Shown here piece by piece: positions 15,500 through 23,086 of a stretch of 23,086 bases of DNA. Source of the DNA: Paramuribaculum sp. (GTDB taxonomy: Bacteria; Bacteroidota; Bacteroidia; Bacteroidales; Muribaculaceae); NCBI GenBank assembly GCA_009775605.1, contig VSPV01000028.1:1-23086 (forward strand). Reading direction: 5' to 3'. How positions within the stretch are numbered: position 1 is the stretch's first letter; each line of letters begins with the position of its first letter. Below the pieces are notes generated by a model, which did no database searches, was not told where the DNA came from, and was given only the letters and a program-made list of their open reading frames with translations. The translations under genes and the position numbers were made by a program.

Positions 15500-16057
15500 T
15501 CAGACGGTGAGGATTTCTTTTTCTTTGGCGGCGAAGAGCTCGTCGATCTGTTTCAGGTATTTGTCGTGGAGCTTCTGGGCCTTGGCTTCGGCATCCTTCT
15601 CCACGTCCTCGGGCATACCCTGCTTGACGGCTTTCTTCAGGCCGTCGATGGCGTCGCGGCGGGCGTTGCGCACCGACACCTTTGCAGTTTCGGCCTCGGC
15701 TTTCGACTGCTTTACAAGCAGCTTGCGGCGCTCTTCTGTCAGCGGGGGAATGCTGATGCGGATTATTTCACCGTTGTTCTCGGGCATTACGCCGAGTTCG
15801 GAGTTGATGATTGCTTTCTCAATCTCCTTGAACATGGCCTTTTCCCAGGGAGTGATGGTGATGGTGCGGGCGTCGGGCACGCTGATGTTGGCCACGTTGC
15901 TGATGGGCGACATTGCGCCGTAATAGTCCACGCGAATGCCGTCGAGAATCTTGGGGTTGGCTTTGCCGGCGCGGATGTGGGCCAGGGCTTCGTCGAGGTA
16001 TGCCACGGCGAGTTCCATTTTCTCTTCCGCGGGGTCGAGATAGTCTTTTACTTCCAT
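15500..16057 (-). CDS. frr: Ribosome recycling factor
   Basis: RRF, with EF-G, splits the post-termination ribosome. The 185-residue length from ATG 16057 is exactly typical. A TTG at 16081 would add eight residues and overlap the pyrH stop. Family segments are visible: HIRAGKANPKILDGIRVDYYG, the ISVPDARTITITPWEK hinge region, GEIIRISIPPLTEERRKLLVK and the long C-terminal helix with RNARRDAIDGLKK. It follows pyrH by 20 bases, the common pyrH-frr pairing, and ends at a strong hairpin terminator. Confidence 0.97.
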   Translation of the reverse strand: MEVKDYLDPAEEKMELAVAYLDEALAHIRAGKANPKILDGIRVDYYGAMSPISNVANISVPDARTITITPWEKAMFKEIEKAIINSELGVMPENNGEIIRISIPPLTEERRKLLVKQSKAEAETAKVSVRNARRDAIDGLKKAVKQGMPEDVEKDAEAKAQKLHDKYLKQIDELFAAKEKEILTV

Positions 16058-16077
16058 ATCGTTGATTTTTAGATGAT

Positions 16078-16788
16078 TCAATATACTGTGGTACCGATGG
16101 GCTCGCCGGCTATCACTTTGGCGAGGTTGCCGGGGGTGTCCATGTCGAACACCACGATAGGCAGCCCGTTTTCGCGGCAGAGGGCGGTGGCGGTGATGTC
16201 CATCACGCGCAGTCCGCGGCGTATCACCTCATCGTAGGTTATTTCGGTGAATTTGGTGGCGGTGGGGTCTTTCTCAGGGTCGGCGGTGTACACGCCGTCG
16301 ATTCTCGTGCCTTTCAGCATCACGTCGGCGCGTATCTCGATGCCGCGCAGTGCGCTGCCCGTGTCGGTGGTGAAATAGGGGTTTCCGGTACCTCCGGCAA
16401 TCACGGCCACGGTGCCGTTCTCAATGGCTTCGATGGCGCGGGAATTGCTGTACTGCTCGCCGATGGGAAACATGTTGATGGCCGTAAGCAGTTTGGCCGG
16501 CTGTCCTATCGACTCGAAGGCCGAGCAGAGGGCGAGGGAGTTGATGGTGGTGGCAAGCATTCCCATCTGGTCGCCTTTCACGCGGTCGAAGCCCTTGGAT
16601 GCTCCCTGCATTCCGCGGAAAATGTTGCCTCCGCCTATCACTATGGCCACTTCCACGCCGGAACGGACCACGTCGGCAATCTGGTTTACGTAGTCGTTCA
16701 GACGCTGTGAGTCTATTCCGTGGCCTTGCGCTCCGGCCAGCGATTCGCCGCTGAGTTTCAGCAGCACTCTATGATACTTAGCGTTCAT
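16078..16788 (-). CDS. pyrH: UMP kinase
   Basis: PyrH phosphorylates UMP to UDP in the cytoplasm for pyrimidine nucleotide supply. The 236-residue protein is of the amino-acid-kinase fold. Visible motifs in order are LLKLSGESLAG (phosphate binding), IGGGNIFRG, KGDQMGMLAT, AGGTGNPYFTTDT, VYTADPEKDP and VMDITATALC. ATG 16788 is the only sensible start. A good promoter lies 30-60 bases upstream, overlapping the last codons of the uridine kinase gene, so pyrH-frr can be transcribed apart from the envelope cluster. Confidence 0.97.
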   Translation of the reverse strand: MNAKYHRVLLKLSGESLAGAQGHGIDSQRLNDYVNQIADVVRSGVEVAIVIGGGNIFRGMQGASKGFDRVKGDQMGMLATTINSLALCSAFESIGQPAKLLTAINMFPIGEQYSNSRAIEAIENGTVAVIAGGTGNPYFTTDTGSALRGIEIRADVMLKGTRIDGVYTADPEKDPTATKFTEITYDEVIRRGLRVMDITATALCRENGLPIVVFDMDTPGNLAKVIAGEPIGTTVY

Positions 16789-16817
16789 GATTCTGATTTA
16801 TTGGGGTATTGTTTTCG

Positions 16818-16848
16818 CAAATATAACCCAAAAGGCTAATATTTGAAA
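16818..16848 (-). promoter_or_regulatory. Promoter for pyrH-frr
   Basis: On the minus strand, 16825 to 16818 read TATATTTG, a perfect -7 box. TTTC at 16848-16845 is a three-of-four match to the -33 TTTG with a 19-base spacer. The -33 element lies inside the 3' end of the uridine kinase gene. This is one of the better-spaced promoters in the window. Confidence 0.55.
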
Positions 16849-18500
16849 GAGGAGCCGCCCAGAAATTCACGCAGCAGCGACGTGGAGGGCACGAAATCCT
16901 CGGGGATGGAGCAGAAATAGCTCAGGAATGTGCGCAGGCGTGACGATTCGGCGTATTCGGGAATGTCGTGGGGCACGGTGCGCAGCAGGGCCTCGGCGCG
17001 GTCCTTCATCACTCCAAGCTCGAAGAGCAGCGAGGAATTGAATGTGGCGTCGGCATTCTCCTGGAAGGGGAATATCCACTTCTCCTCGCCGCGGCGCACG
17101 CTGGGCCAGCGCCGTATGGTGTCCTGCGGACTCACGCCGCGGTATTTCGCATCGCGGATTATGCGGCGCAGTAGGCGGTTGTCGGTGGTGGGAATCCAGT
17201 TGTGGTCGTCGATGGAGATGGTGGTGAGCGCCGACACGTAGATGAGGAATTTCAGCCTCTGCTCCACGTTGGCGGTAAGCTCGGGATTCAGGCCGTGGAT
17301 GCCTTCTATAAGGAGTATCGAGCGGTCGGAGAGCTTTATCCGGTTGCCGCGGTATTCGCGTGCGCCTGTGGCGAAATTGTAGTAGGGCAGCTCAATCTCC
17401 TCGCCCGCGAGAAGGCGGTTGAGGTCGGAGTTGAACAGCTCGAGGTCGAGGGCATGGAGCGACTCGTAGTCATATTCACCGTTTTCGTCCACCGGCGTGA
17501 GATGACGGTCAACAAAGTAATCGTCGAGCGAAATCATCTTGGGTTCCAGCAGGTTGGTCATCAGCTGGATTGCCAGACGCTTGGTGAAGGTGGTCTTTCC
17601 CGATGACGAGGGGCCGGCTATCATCACGATTCTGGCTCCTCCGGCCTCGAATTGAGTCTTTATCTGGTTGGCCAGGGCAGCGAAGCGGTTGTTGTGGAGC
17701 GCCTCGGCCACGTTGATGAGCATTGCGGTGTCGTCTTTTTCCACGGCTTCGTTAAGCTCGCCCACATTGCTCACACCCACGATGCGGTTGAATGCCAGAT
17801 AGTCGGTGAAGGCGCGATACATCTTCTCTTGCGTGACGGGCTGTGCGGGAGCATCCGTCTGCCTGTCGATGCCCAGAAGCAGGAAGCCTTCCTTGTAGGG
17901 AAGCAGGTCGAAGTAGGGAAGAAGTCCCGTGGAGGGAGCAAGCGCGCCGTAATAGCTGTCGTAAACGCCGTCGAGCGAATAATACACCGTGTATGGCTCA
18001 TGGAGGGTGGAGAGAAGCTTCACCTTGTCGTCGAGCCCCTGGGAGCGGAACAGCTCTATGACGTCGGACGTGCGCCGTTCCATGCGCTTGAACGGGATGT
18101 CGCGGTCAACGAGCGAGCGCATATGCGCGCGTATGGCCGCTGCGTTTTCCTCGGTGGGCTCCACTCCGGCTATGCGGGCGTAGTATCCGCGCGAGATGGA
18201 GTGCTCTATCACGAGCCTGTGGCCGGGAAACAGCGTGTTCACGGCATGGTAGAGCATCATGCACAGGGAGCGCACGTAGGTGCGTTCGCCCGACGGAGTG
18301 TGGGCCGACATGAACTCGAGGTTTTTCGGAGAGAAGAAGGGGAAATTCAGATCTTCCGATTTATTGTTTATGCGGGCCACTACGGGACGGAACGGAATTT
18401 CGTCGCGGAAGCGGCGGTAAATGTCGAGGGGTGTGTCGCCGCCGGTTATTCCTATATAGCGGCCGAGATTTGTGCAGTAGACTGAAAGACGGTTTGACAT
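16836..18500 (-). CDS. TGS-domain uridine kinase-like nucleoside kinase
   Basis: This is a 554-residue cytoplasmic protein of a form common in Bacteroidota. The N-terminal part (about 1-200) resembles the TGS and editing-like domains of threonyl-tRNA synthetase. The C-terminal part is a uridine/phosphoribulokinase-type P-loop kinase. The P-loop GPSSSGKTT is at 296-304, followed by SLDDYFVDR (substrate-binding acidic pair) and LLIEGIHGLNPEL. It probably phosphorylates uridine or cytidine to the monophosphate for salvage, but the ThrRS-like part makes another regulatory or RNA-linked role possible. It is the last gene of the minus-strand envelope cluster, 53 bases after the DUF3943 gene, and may be co-transcribed with it. 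Confidence 0.88.
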   Translation of the reverse strand: MSNRLSVYCTNLGRYIGITGGDTPLDIYRRFRDEIPFRPVVARINNKSEDLNFPFFSPKNLEFMSAHTPSGERTYVRSLCMMLYHAVNTLFPGHRLVIEHSISRGYYARIAGVEPTEENAAAIRAHMRSLVDRDIPFKRMERRTSDVIELFRSQGLDDKVKLLSTLHEPYTVYYSLDGVYDSYYGALAPSTGLLPYFDLLPYKEGFLLLGIDRQTDAPAQPVTQEKMYRAFTDYLAFNRIVGVSNVGELNEAVEKDDTAMLINVAEALHNNRFAALANQIKTQFEAGGARIVMIAGPSSSGKTTFTKRLAIQLMTNLLEPKMISLDDYFVDRHLTPVDENGEYDYESLHALDLELFNSDLNRLLAGEEIELPYYNFATGAREYRGNRIKLSDRSILLIEGIHGLNPELTANVEQRLKFLIYVSALTTISIDDHNWIPTTDNRLLRRIIRDAKYRGVSPQDTIRRWPSVRRGEEKWIFPFQENADATFNSSLLFELGVMKDRAEALLRTVPHDIPEYAESSRLRTFLSYFCSIPEDFVPSTSLLREFLGGSSFKY

Positions 18501-18553
18501 TTGGTGAAGTGATTAGCGTTTGTTATGTTTTTTCGGAGGGAGGGGGTATGGGC

Positions 18554-20203
18554 TTAAATCCTGTAGGTGAGCATGAGGTGAAACCCGATCTGTTTGCTCT
18601 GTATGCTCGGCCCCCAGATTTCGGTGCCGCCCTCGCGCAGGCGCAGGCGGTAATAATGGGTGTTGCGTACATACATGTCCATTCCCAGTGTGAGATACAG
18701 GCGCTTCAGGAGGCTGTAGCTGACCGATGTCTCGAAATGGTTGAACGTGGAATTGGAGCGGTCGCCCTGCACGTTGGGTTGTACGCCGGGAGAGACCGAC
18801 CAGCCGCCCTGCTCGTCGTCGCCCTGCCAGGTGTAGAGCCTGTAGAACTGGTTGGCCGCCCTCACCAGCAGCCTCCCGTGCAGGAGCGATGTCTCGGCTC
18901 CTGCTTTCACGGCAAAACCTGACCCCCAGTTGTAGTTGCGGTGGTAGTCGCGGTAAAAGTCGGTGAGCACACCTCCCAGAATCAGGGCATTTATGTGGAC
19001 GAAGCCCTCGAAGTTGACCGATGGCGACGGCACGTAGCGGGCTATTGCTCCTCCTCCCAGGGATGCGGGAGATGCCAGCTTGTAAGGCACGGCACACGGT
19101 ATCAGCTTCGAGCCGTTGCGTTCGGGGCGTATGGTGTCGGAATCGAAGAAGTCGAAATGCTGGTAGAGACCCACGTTCAGGTTGCCGTGACGGTGTGTGA
19201 AAATTTCTTTGGAGAGGAGTCGTCCCATGATTTCCACCCGGCTAAGCACAGGCTGTGATTTCATGGCCTGCAGCTCCATCAGGAATGAAAAGTAATCGTA
19301 TGGCTCACGGGTATTTTCCTCGTATTTGTCGCCATATTCTAATTTAATTTCGGCGCATGCCCCGGCATGGGCGCCCTCGTCGTTGTCCCAGAGCGCCATC
19401 ATGCGTGCGCCGGCCGATACGTCGATACTGATGGGTGGAATGCCGTATTGCCGTCCGGTAGTGGCGCTGTGGCGCCATGCGCGTCCGCTGAATATACGGG
19501 TGAGGCCCCTCATTGGGTTGAGCACGAACACCGCGGCCTCGCGCCCGAGGCGTTCACCTCCGGTGGTGCGGTCGTCGATTATGAGGTCGGTGGTACGGTA
19601 GAGGACCTCTCCGAGGGCTGCACCCCCTATAGGTGTGGCGATGATGTCGTTGGTCGAGGGCCATTCGCGTTCCATGCACATCTCCCACATGGCGCTGCCG
19701 CCTATGGCAAACAGCTCCGACTGCCAGAAGTTGAATCCGTTGGAACGGCCTGCGTTGAAGAACAGCGAGCCGTTGTAGGGATGGTCGAACATGTTGGTGT
19801 GCAGGTGATCGTCGTCCCATTCAAACCCGTGCTTGAAATTGGCTTTTATGGTTTCCCACGAGATATAGGCATAGTGTCCCTTGAGGACATAGCGGTCGAA
19901 GGCCCATAGTGCCATGTTGAGTCCGAAAGTCTCTCCTGCCGCGCGCCAGAAGTTTTTCTTCTGGAGCAGAGTCACGTCGGCCGTGTCGGGAGCGAAGGTC
20001 GGGTTCACCAGGTGTCGGTCGTTGAAGCGCAGGGCCGGACGGGGACGGCCTAATGTGTCGGGTGGGGTGGCAAGGGTGTCAGTAATTTGAGCGGCACTGT
20101 CGGCAGGTGCGGGCAGAGACGGCGGTGAGGGCGTCACGACTGTCTGCGCCACGGAAAACATGACGGTGCACAGAAGTGCTGTAATCGACAGGAGAGGGCG
20201 CAT
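18554..20203 (-). CDS. DUF3943-family outer-membrane protein
   Basis: This is a 549-residue exported protein of unknown function. ATG 20203 is chosen because it starts the signal peptide (about residues 1-20); GTG 20209 adds two residues. A Pro/Thr-rich segment follows. Then comes the DUF3943 core: HPYNGSLFFNAGRSNGFNFW, SAMWEMCMEREWPS and NDIIATPIGGAALGEVLYR. The C-terminal half alternates short hydrophobic/aromatic strands and charged turns, ending HLMLTYRI, as in an outer-membrane beta-barrel. It lies 12 bases after the glycosyltransferase gene, so it is co-transcribed with surface-glycan genes, and a role in the outer membrane is likely. The precise function is not known for the family. 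Confidence 0.82.
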   Translation of the reverse strand: MRPLLSITALLCTVMFSVAQTVVTPSPPSLPAPADSAAQITDTLATPPDTLGRPRPALRFNDRHLVNPTFAPDTADVTLLQKKNFWRAAGETFGLNMALWAFDRYVLKGHYAYISWETIKANFKHGFEWDDDHLHTNMFDHPYNGSLFFNAGRSNGFNFWQSELFAIGGSAMWEMCMEREWPSTNDIIATPIGGAALGEVLYRTTDLIIDDRTTGGERLGREAAVFVLNPMRGLTRIFSGRAWRHSATTGRQYGIPPISIDVSAGARMMALWDNDEGAHAGACAEIKLEYGDKYEENTREPYDYFSFLMELQAMKSQPVLSRVEIMGRLLSKEIFTHRHGNLNVGLYQHFDFFDSDTIRPERNGSKLIPCAVPYKLASPASLGGGAIARYVPSPSVNFEGFVHINALILGGVLTDFYRDYHRNYNWGSGFAVKAGAETSLLHGRLLVRAANQFYRLYTWQGDDEQGGWSVSPGVQPNVQGDRSNSTFNHFETSVSYSLLKRLYLTLGMDMYVRNTHYYRLRLREGGTEIWGPSIQSKQIGFHLMLTYRI

Positions 20204-20215
20204 GGTCACGGGGAA

Positions 20216-21250
20216 TTAACGGGGTTGCTCCAGCAGGGCCATCATCTCGCCGAGGGCGCGGCGCGCGTTTGCACCGGCGGCGAGATCGGCGGCCACGCGG
20301 GTGGCGTTGGCTCTCATTTCTTCGAGCTGTGCGGGCGAGATAAGCGCGAGGCGTGAGTCGAGGTTGTCGAGGCTGTCAACGGCGATTCCGATGCCGTTTT
20401 CCTCTACGAACGGAGCCATGGCCGACTTACTCCACACAATCACAGGCATGCCTGCGCGCAGGTAGAGCGAGAGCTTGTGGGGCGCGATCAGAGGCAGATA
20501 TTCGCCTTGCGGCCCGGCTATGGTCTCCGTCTCCGGCCCATACCACACCAGTCCGAAATCGCCGCGGCTTTCGGTGATGATTTTTTCAGGAGGGCAGAAT
20601 CCGCGCACGGTGAATCCGGGAATATCCTCGGGCAGGCGGCTTTTGTCGAAGCCGTTTCCGTAAAGCACCAGCTCGTAGGAGCGGTTTTTCTGCGCCAGGG
20701 CGTAGAGAAACGCTGAATTCTGCGGACGCAGCGGCCCCGCAAACACTATCTGGTAGTGGTTTCTGTTGTGCCGGGGCTCAGGCTTGCGGTCGCACAGATA
20801 GTCGAATATTCCGAGAATGACTATCGGCACTTTCACGCCGTGCTCCTCGAGCCACTGTTTCATGGCCGGAGTGTGGGCTATGATGCCGTCGTTGCGGTTG
20901 AGGCGTTCTATCTCTTCCTTTACGGTGAGCTTCTTGCGGCGGAAACTGCCGAGGTCGTGGATGAGCGTGACCGTGCGCGCTCCGCGCCGGTGAGCGCTTT
21001 TCACTATGAAATCATAGTATTTTTTCAGGGGGTACTGTATCACCACCACGTCGCCCTTGCGGATTGACATCACCGTCTTGAGCATTCCCGCCAGAGTAAT
21101 CACGAATCCGGCCACTTTGTTGCGCACCAGCGTATGGTTCCGGCCGATGTTGGCGTAGCCCATTTCGTGCATTATCGTCTCTATGTCGGTCTTGGCTTTG
21201 TTGCCGGCGTTTTCCAGGTGGTTGTAGTTTTTTGAGAAGTAGCAGTACAT
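20216..21250 (-). CDS. GT-B glycosyltransferase, possibly galactofuranosyltransferase-like
   Basis: This cytoplasmic or membrane-associated glycosyltransferase of 344 residues probably acts on LPS or surface glycan. It has two Rossmann-like halves. The N-terminal half has GDVVVIQYPL and TVTLIHDLGSFRR. The C-terminal half has YQIVFAGPLR, FDKSRLPEDIPGFTVRGFCP, and the donor-binding-like region FGLVWYG to KLSLYLRAGMPVIVWS. The pattern recalls beta-1,6-galactofuranosyltransferases annotated in Bacteroides, but the donor sugar cannot be read from sequence. It starts 21 bases after the kinase gene and ends 12 bases before the DUF3943 gene, within one operon. Confidence 0.8.
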   Translation of the reverse strand: MYCYFSKNYNHLENAGNKAKTDIETIMHEMGYANIGRNHTLVRNKVAGFVITLAGMLKTVMSIRKGDVVVIQYPLKKYYDFIVKSAHRRGARTVTLIHDLGSFRRKKLTVKEEIERLNRNDGIIAHTPAMKQWLEEHGVKVPIVILGIFDYLCDRKPEPRHNRNHYQIVFAGPLRPQNSAFLYALAQKNRSYELVLYGNGFDKSRLPEDIPGFTVRGFCPPEKIITESRGDFGLVWYGPETETIAGPQGEYLPLIAPHKLSLYLRAGMPVIVWSKSAMAPFVEENGIGIAVDSLDNLDSRLALISPAQLEEMRANATRVAADLAAGANARRALGEMMALLEQPR

Positions 21251-21271
21251 GGAATGGAATGGTTGAAGTGG

Positions 21272-22054
21272 TTAGATTTTGGCAGGGGATTTCCCGGTGA
21301 GCCGTTTTATGATTCTTTTTAGGGAGGCCTGCCTTTCTTTCCGGGCCTCGAACGAGGCGAGTCTGCGCAGAAGCATGTTGGAGAATTTTTCGGGGTCGAG
21401 TCCGGTGAGCCGGGCATACCGGCGCCCCACGTCCTGCAGGAGCCGGCGGTTGTGCGACACCCTCATAAGGTTGTCCACGCGTTCACCGACGGTGGGTTCA
21501 CGCTTCAGCCACTTTGAGCGGTTGGTGTCGATGACCGAAAATTTAAACGCGCCGTCGGGTGTTTTGTTGAAAAGGATGTTGGAGAGGTTGGCGTCGCCGT
21601 GCATGAAGCCTTTTGAGTGCATTTCTGCCAGAAAAGCGGCGAATGCTTCGGCTGCGTCCTCCGGCAGAGGCTGGCCGGGAGTCTCTGTTTCTGAGAGAGA
21701 GGTGGCGGTGGTGAGTTCGCAGAAGAAGAAGTAGCGCTGGGTAAGCGAGCCTTTGCGCCATTCCACATAGGCCGCCGGGGCGGGCGTGTCGATGCCGTTT
21801 TTCAGCAGCCGTTGCGCGAAGCTGAACGCACGTTTTGATTTGTCGGGCCCGAACCAGCTGTAGGTTATCTTCTGGAAGATGTTGGGCCGCTTGTAGCGTT
21901 TCACCACCAGCGTGTGCCCGGCCACTTGCACCGTACGCAGGGCGTTTCGCTTGTCGTAGATAAGCGTTCCTTCGCTGTCGAAGTTTTCGGCAATCTGCAG
22001 AAATCTTTCGGCTGAGTCGCCGTAATGCGGCGCGGTGATGCATTGTGCTTTCAT
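21272..22054 (-). CDS. LPS kinase-like protein (InaA/WaaP/Kdo-kinase type)
   Basis: This 260-residue kinase-fold protein probably phosphorylates an LPS core or lipid-A sugar on the inner face of the inner membrane. Motifs are the VVKRYK lysine (Lys52), the catalytic loop MHGDANLSNILF (Asp154, Asn159) and a metal-binding VIDTNR (Asp176) in place of DFG. Its ATG (22054-22052) overlaps the TGA of the preceding GT2 gene by four bases (ATGA), which fixes the start and suggests translational coupling. The open frame extends upstream to 22480, but that part is antisense-like sequence inside the GT2 gene. The C-terminal Lys/Arg-rich end (about 235-260) could bind membrane. Confidence 0.85.
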   Translation of the reverse strand: MKAQCITAPHYGDSAERFLQIAENFDSEGTLIYDKRNALRTVQVAGHTLVVKRYKRPNIFQKITYSWFGPDKSKRAFSFAQRLLKNGIDTPAPAAYVEWRKGSLTQRYFFFCELTTATSLSETETPGQPLPEDAAEAFAAFLAEMHSKGFMHGDANLSNILFNKTPDGAFKFSVIDTNRSKWLKREPTVGERVDNLMRVSHNRRLLQDVGRRYARLTGLDPEKFSNMLLRRLASFEARKERQASLKRIIKRLTGKSPAKI

Positions 22055-22824
22055 CGGCCGGACGATTTTTTCTGTTGGAGGATTCGGCGAGCGCTGTTCC
22101 AGGCGTGTTTCATCGCGCGGTAGCGTGTGCGGGCTATCGCCAGTCCGGCGTGTCCGTCGAGCATCCCTTTGGAATAGATATAGCAGTCGAGAAATGTTTT
22201 CAGTCCGTGCAGGGTAGGGGAGAGGGGGCTGATGAAGGAGTTGGCGGATGCAATTGTGTTGGCTATGATTCCGGCCTGATGCATTGCCGTGGCGGTATAT
22301 TCGTCGGGGTTCTCGCACTGATAGTGCAGCAGGTCGCCGTCGAGCAGTTCGGGGGTCACGGAGTCGTGGAATATCACCCTTTCGGCCACGTCGCGGAGAT
22401 TCCAGTTGGCATATCGTTTGTCGAAGAGGCGAATCTGCAGGTCGGGGTAGCCTCCGGAATTTTTCACCGGCAGTCCGCAATAGAAGTTAAGGCGTGCCAT
22501 CTCATACACACGGTGGGTGCATCCGGCCTCCTTGAGTCGGAGCAAGGAATTTCGCAGAGCGGGCGAAAGCACTTCGTCGGCATCGATGGCCAGCACGTAG
22601 CTGTGGCTGGTGAGCGAGGTGGCATACTGGCGCTGGGCGCCATAACCGGCTAGACGTCGCTGCGAAATGCGGCATCCGTGGCGACGGCATATTTCGAGAG
22701 TGCGGTCGGTAGAGAATGAATCGACCACTATTATTTCGTCGGCAATTCCTTTGAGCGATTCAAGGCAGGAATTTATTCGTTGCTCCTCGTTAAATGTGAG
22801 TATTGTTGCGGAAAATTTTGTCAT
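22051..22824 (-). CDS. Family 2 glycosyltransferase, WaaE/KdtX-like
   Basis: This is a 257-residue GT-A-fold glycosyltransferase that probably adds a sugar to LPS core in the cytoplasm. It opens with the family pattern ATILTFNEEQRINSCLESL, then DEIIVVDSFSTDRT (Asp35) and the metal-binding AIDADE (Asp81, Asp83). The later segment with KNSGGYPDLQIRLFDK resembles WaaE-type LPS beta-1,4-glucosyltransferases. It is the first gene of the minus-strand envelope operon and overlaps the kinase gene by four bases. A promoter box lies about 26 bases upstream. Confidence 0.9.
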   Translation of the reverse strand: MTKFSATILTFNEEQRINSCLESLKGIADEIIVVDSFSTDRTLEICRRHGCRISQRRLAGYGAQRQYATSLTSHSYVLAIDADEVLSPALRNSLLRLKEAGCTHRVYEMARLNFYCGLPVKNSGGYPDLQIRLFDKRYANWNLRDVAERVIFHDSVTPELLDGDLLHYQCENPDEYTATAMHQAGIIANTIASANSFISPLSPTLHGLKTFLDCYIYSKGMLDGHAGLAIARTRYRAMKHAWNSARRILQQKKSSGR

Positions 22825-22849
22825 GGCCCGTATAGCATCACAATTTTTA

Positions 22850-22857
22850 CAAATTTA
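22850..22857 (-). promoter_or_regulatory. -7 promoter box for the envelope operon
   Basis: On the minus strand, 22857 to 22850 read TAAATTTG, a perfect TAnnTTTG match. Transcription would start near 22843, giving a leader of about 20 bases before the GT2 ATG. No clear -33 TTTG is present at 19-21 bases. Confidence 0.5.
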
Positions 22858-22924
22858 CATTTTTTTCCACATATATCTTTTTTCCTCTTTAAATAATGGG
22901 GTGTTATGGCGGGGGTGGGGATGT

Positions 22925-22988
22925 ATTGGAGTGATTGGAGTGATTGGAGTGATTGGAATGATTGGAACGATTGGAGGGTATTGGAACG
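22925..22988. repeat. 9-bp tandem repeat array, seven units
   Basis: The unit ATTGGAGTG is repeated three times exactly (22925-22951). Three variants follow (ATTGGAATG, ATTGGAACG, ATTGGAGGG), and a last ATTGGAACG comes after one extra T. The array is upstream of the envelope operon and lies in no gene that I can support. Perfect units at one end and drifting units at the other suggest recent expansion by slippage. Confidence 0.85.
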
Positions 22989-23078
22989 CAGAATGACGCG
23001 GGAATGGCAGAAGGGCGCAGAACTTTTTATTAAAATTTTTTTCTGCGTTGTTCTGCGGTTCTGCGTTGTTCTGCGTTT
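22985..23078. repeat. TTCTGCG direct repeats with inverted copies
   Basis: At the right end TTCTGCGTTG, TTCTGCGG, TTCTGCGTTG and TTCTGCGTTT follow one another (23041-23078), forming two near-identical 18-base units. The reverse complement occurs upstream as AACGCAGAA (22985-22993) and GCGCAGAA (23015-23022), with an AT-rich spacer of about 18 bases between. A folded structure or the edge of a dispersed repeat is possible. The window ends before the element is complete. Confidence 0.6.
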
Positions 23079-23086
23079 GAGAATCC

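Noticed and set aside
17652..18485. 277-codon plus-strand open frame inside the uridine kinase gene
   Set aside because: It is antisense to a gene with clear P-loop motifs and its own sequence shows no family.
22055..22480. N-terminal extension of the LPS-kinase frame
   Set aside because: It lies wholly inside the GT2 gene in another frame, has no kinase sequence, and the ATGA overlap at 22051-22054 gives a better start.
22925..23078. CRISPR array
   Set aside because: Units are only 9 or about 18 bases with no unique spacers and no cas genes nearby.

Overview
The window looks like a piece of a Bacteroidales chromosome of moderately high GC, possibly Muribaculaceae-like (the family guess is inference). 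Three things point there. Perfect TAnnTTTG promoter -7 boxes precede several genes. The gene families are typical of the order: a TGS-domain uridine kinase, a DUF3943 outer-membrane protein, a Bacteroidota-style TonB with a Gly-rich linker, and pdxJ divergent from nadK. Starts lack conventional Shine-Dalgarno sequences. No rRNA, tRNA, CRISPR array, transposase or phage gene was recognised.

Layout. (1) 1-376 is gene-free and holds an apparent remnant of a phosphatase-like gene, a promoter and a 14-bp palindrome. (2) 377-7289 (+) is a three-gene glycan-degradation operon: a DUF6067/GH123-like lipoprotein, a secreted alkaline-phosphatase-superfamily enzyme and a GH89 alpha-N-acetylglucosaminidase. 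By eye its first gene is more AT-rich than the rest of the window. (3) 7317-9373 (-) encodes an ACT-like protein that seems to have lost its CBS pair, NAD kinase, and a YgjP-type zinc metallopeptidase. (4) 9504-12273 (+), divergent from region 3, is pdxJ-exbB-exbD-tonB, which joins vitamin B6 synthesis to the energising complex for TonB-dependent uptake. (5) 12323-14070 (-) is rbfA followed by a LolC/E-type permease gene. (6) 14318-15406 (+) is mannose-1-phosphate guanylyltransferase, ending at a hairpin terminator shared with (7) pyrH-frr (15500-16788, -). (8) 16836-22824 (-) is an envelope cluster: a GT2 glycosyltransferase, an LPS-kinase-like protein, a second glycosyltransferase, a DUF3943 outer-membrane protein and the TGS-uridine kinase. 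(9) 22825-23086 holds a promoter and short tandem and inverted repeats.

How the parts fit. Region 2 would remove terminal alpha-GlcNAc, and perhaps phosphate groups, from host or bacterial glycans outside the cytoplasm. Region 4 supplies the ExbBD-TonB motor that SusCD-like importers need, although no SusCD pair is in the window. Regions 6 and 8 supply GDP-mannose and surface-glycan assembly. The remainder is core housekeeping: NAD(P), nucleotides, ribosome maturation and ribosome recycling. The window is mostly conserved chromosome. The less ordinary parts are the glycan operon with its remnant, the CBS-less ACT protein, the repeat-tailed RbfA and the LPS-kinase/DUF3943 cluster.
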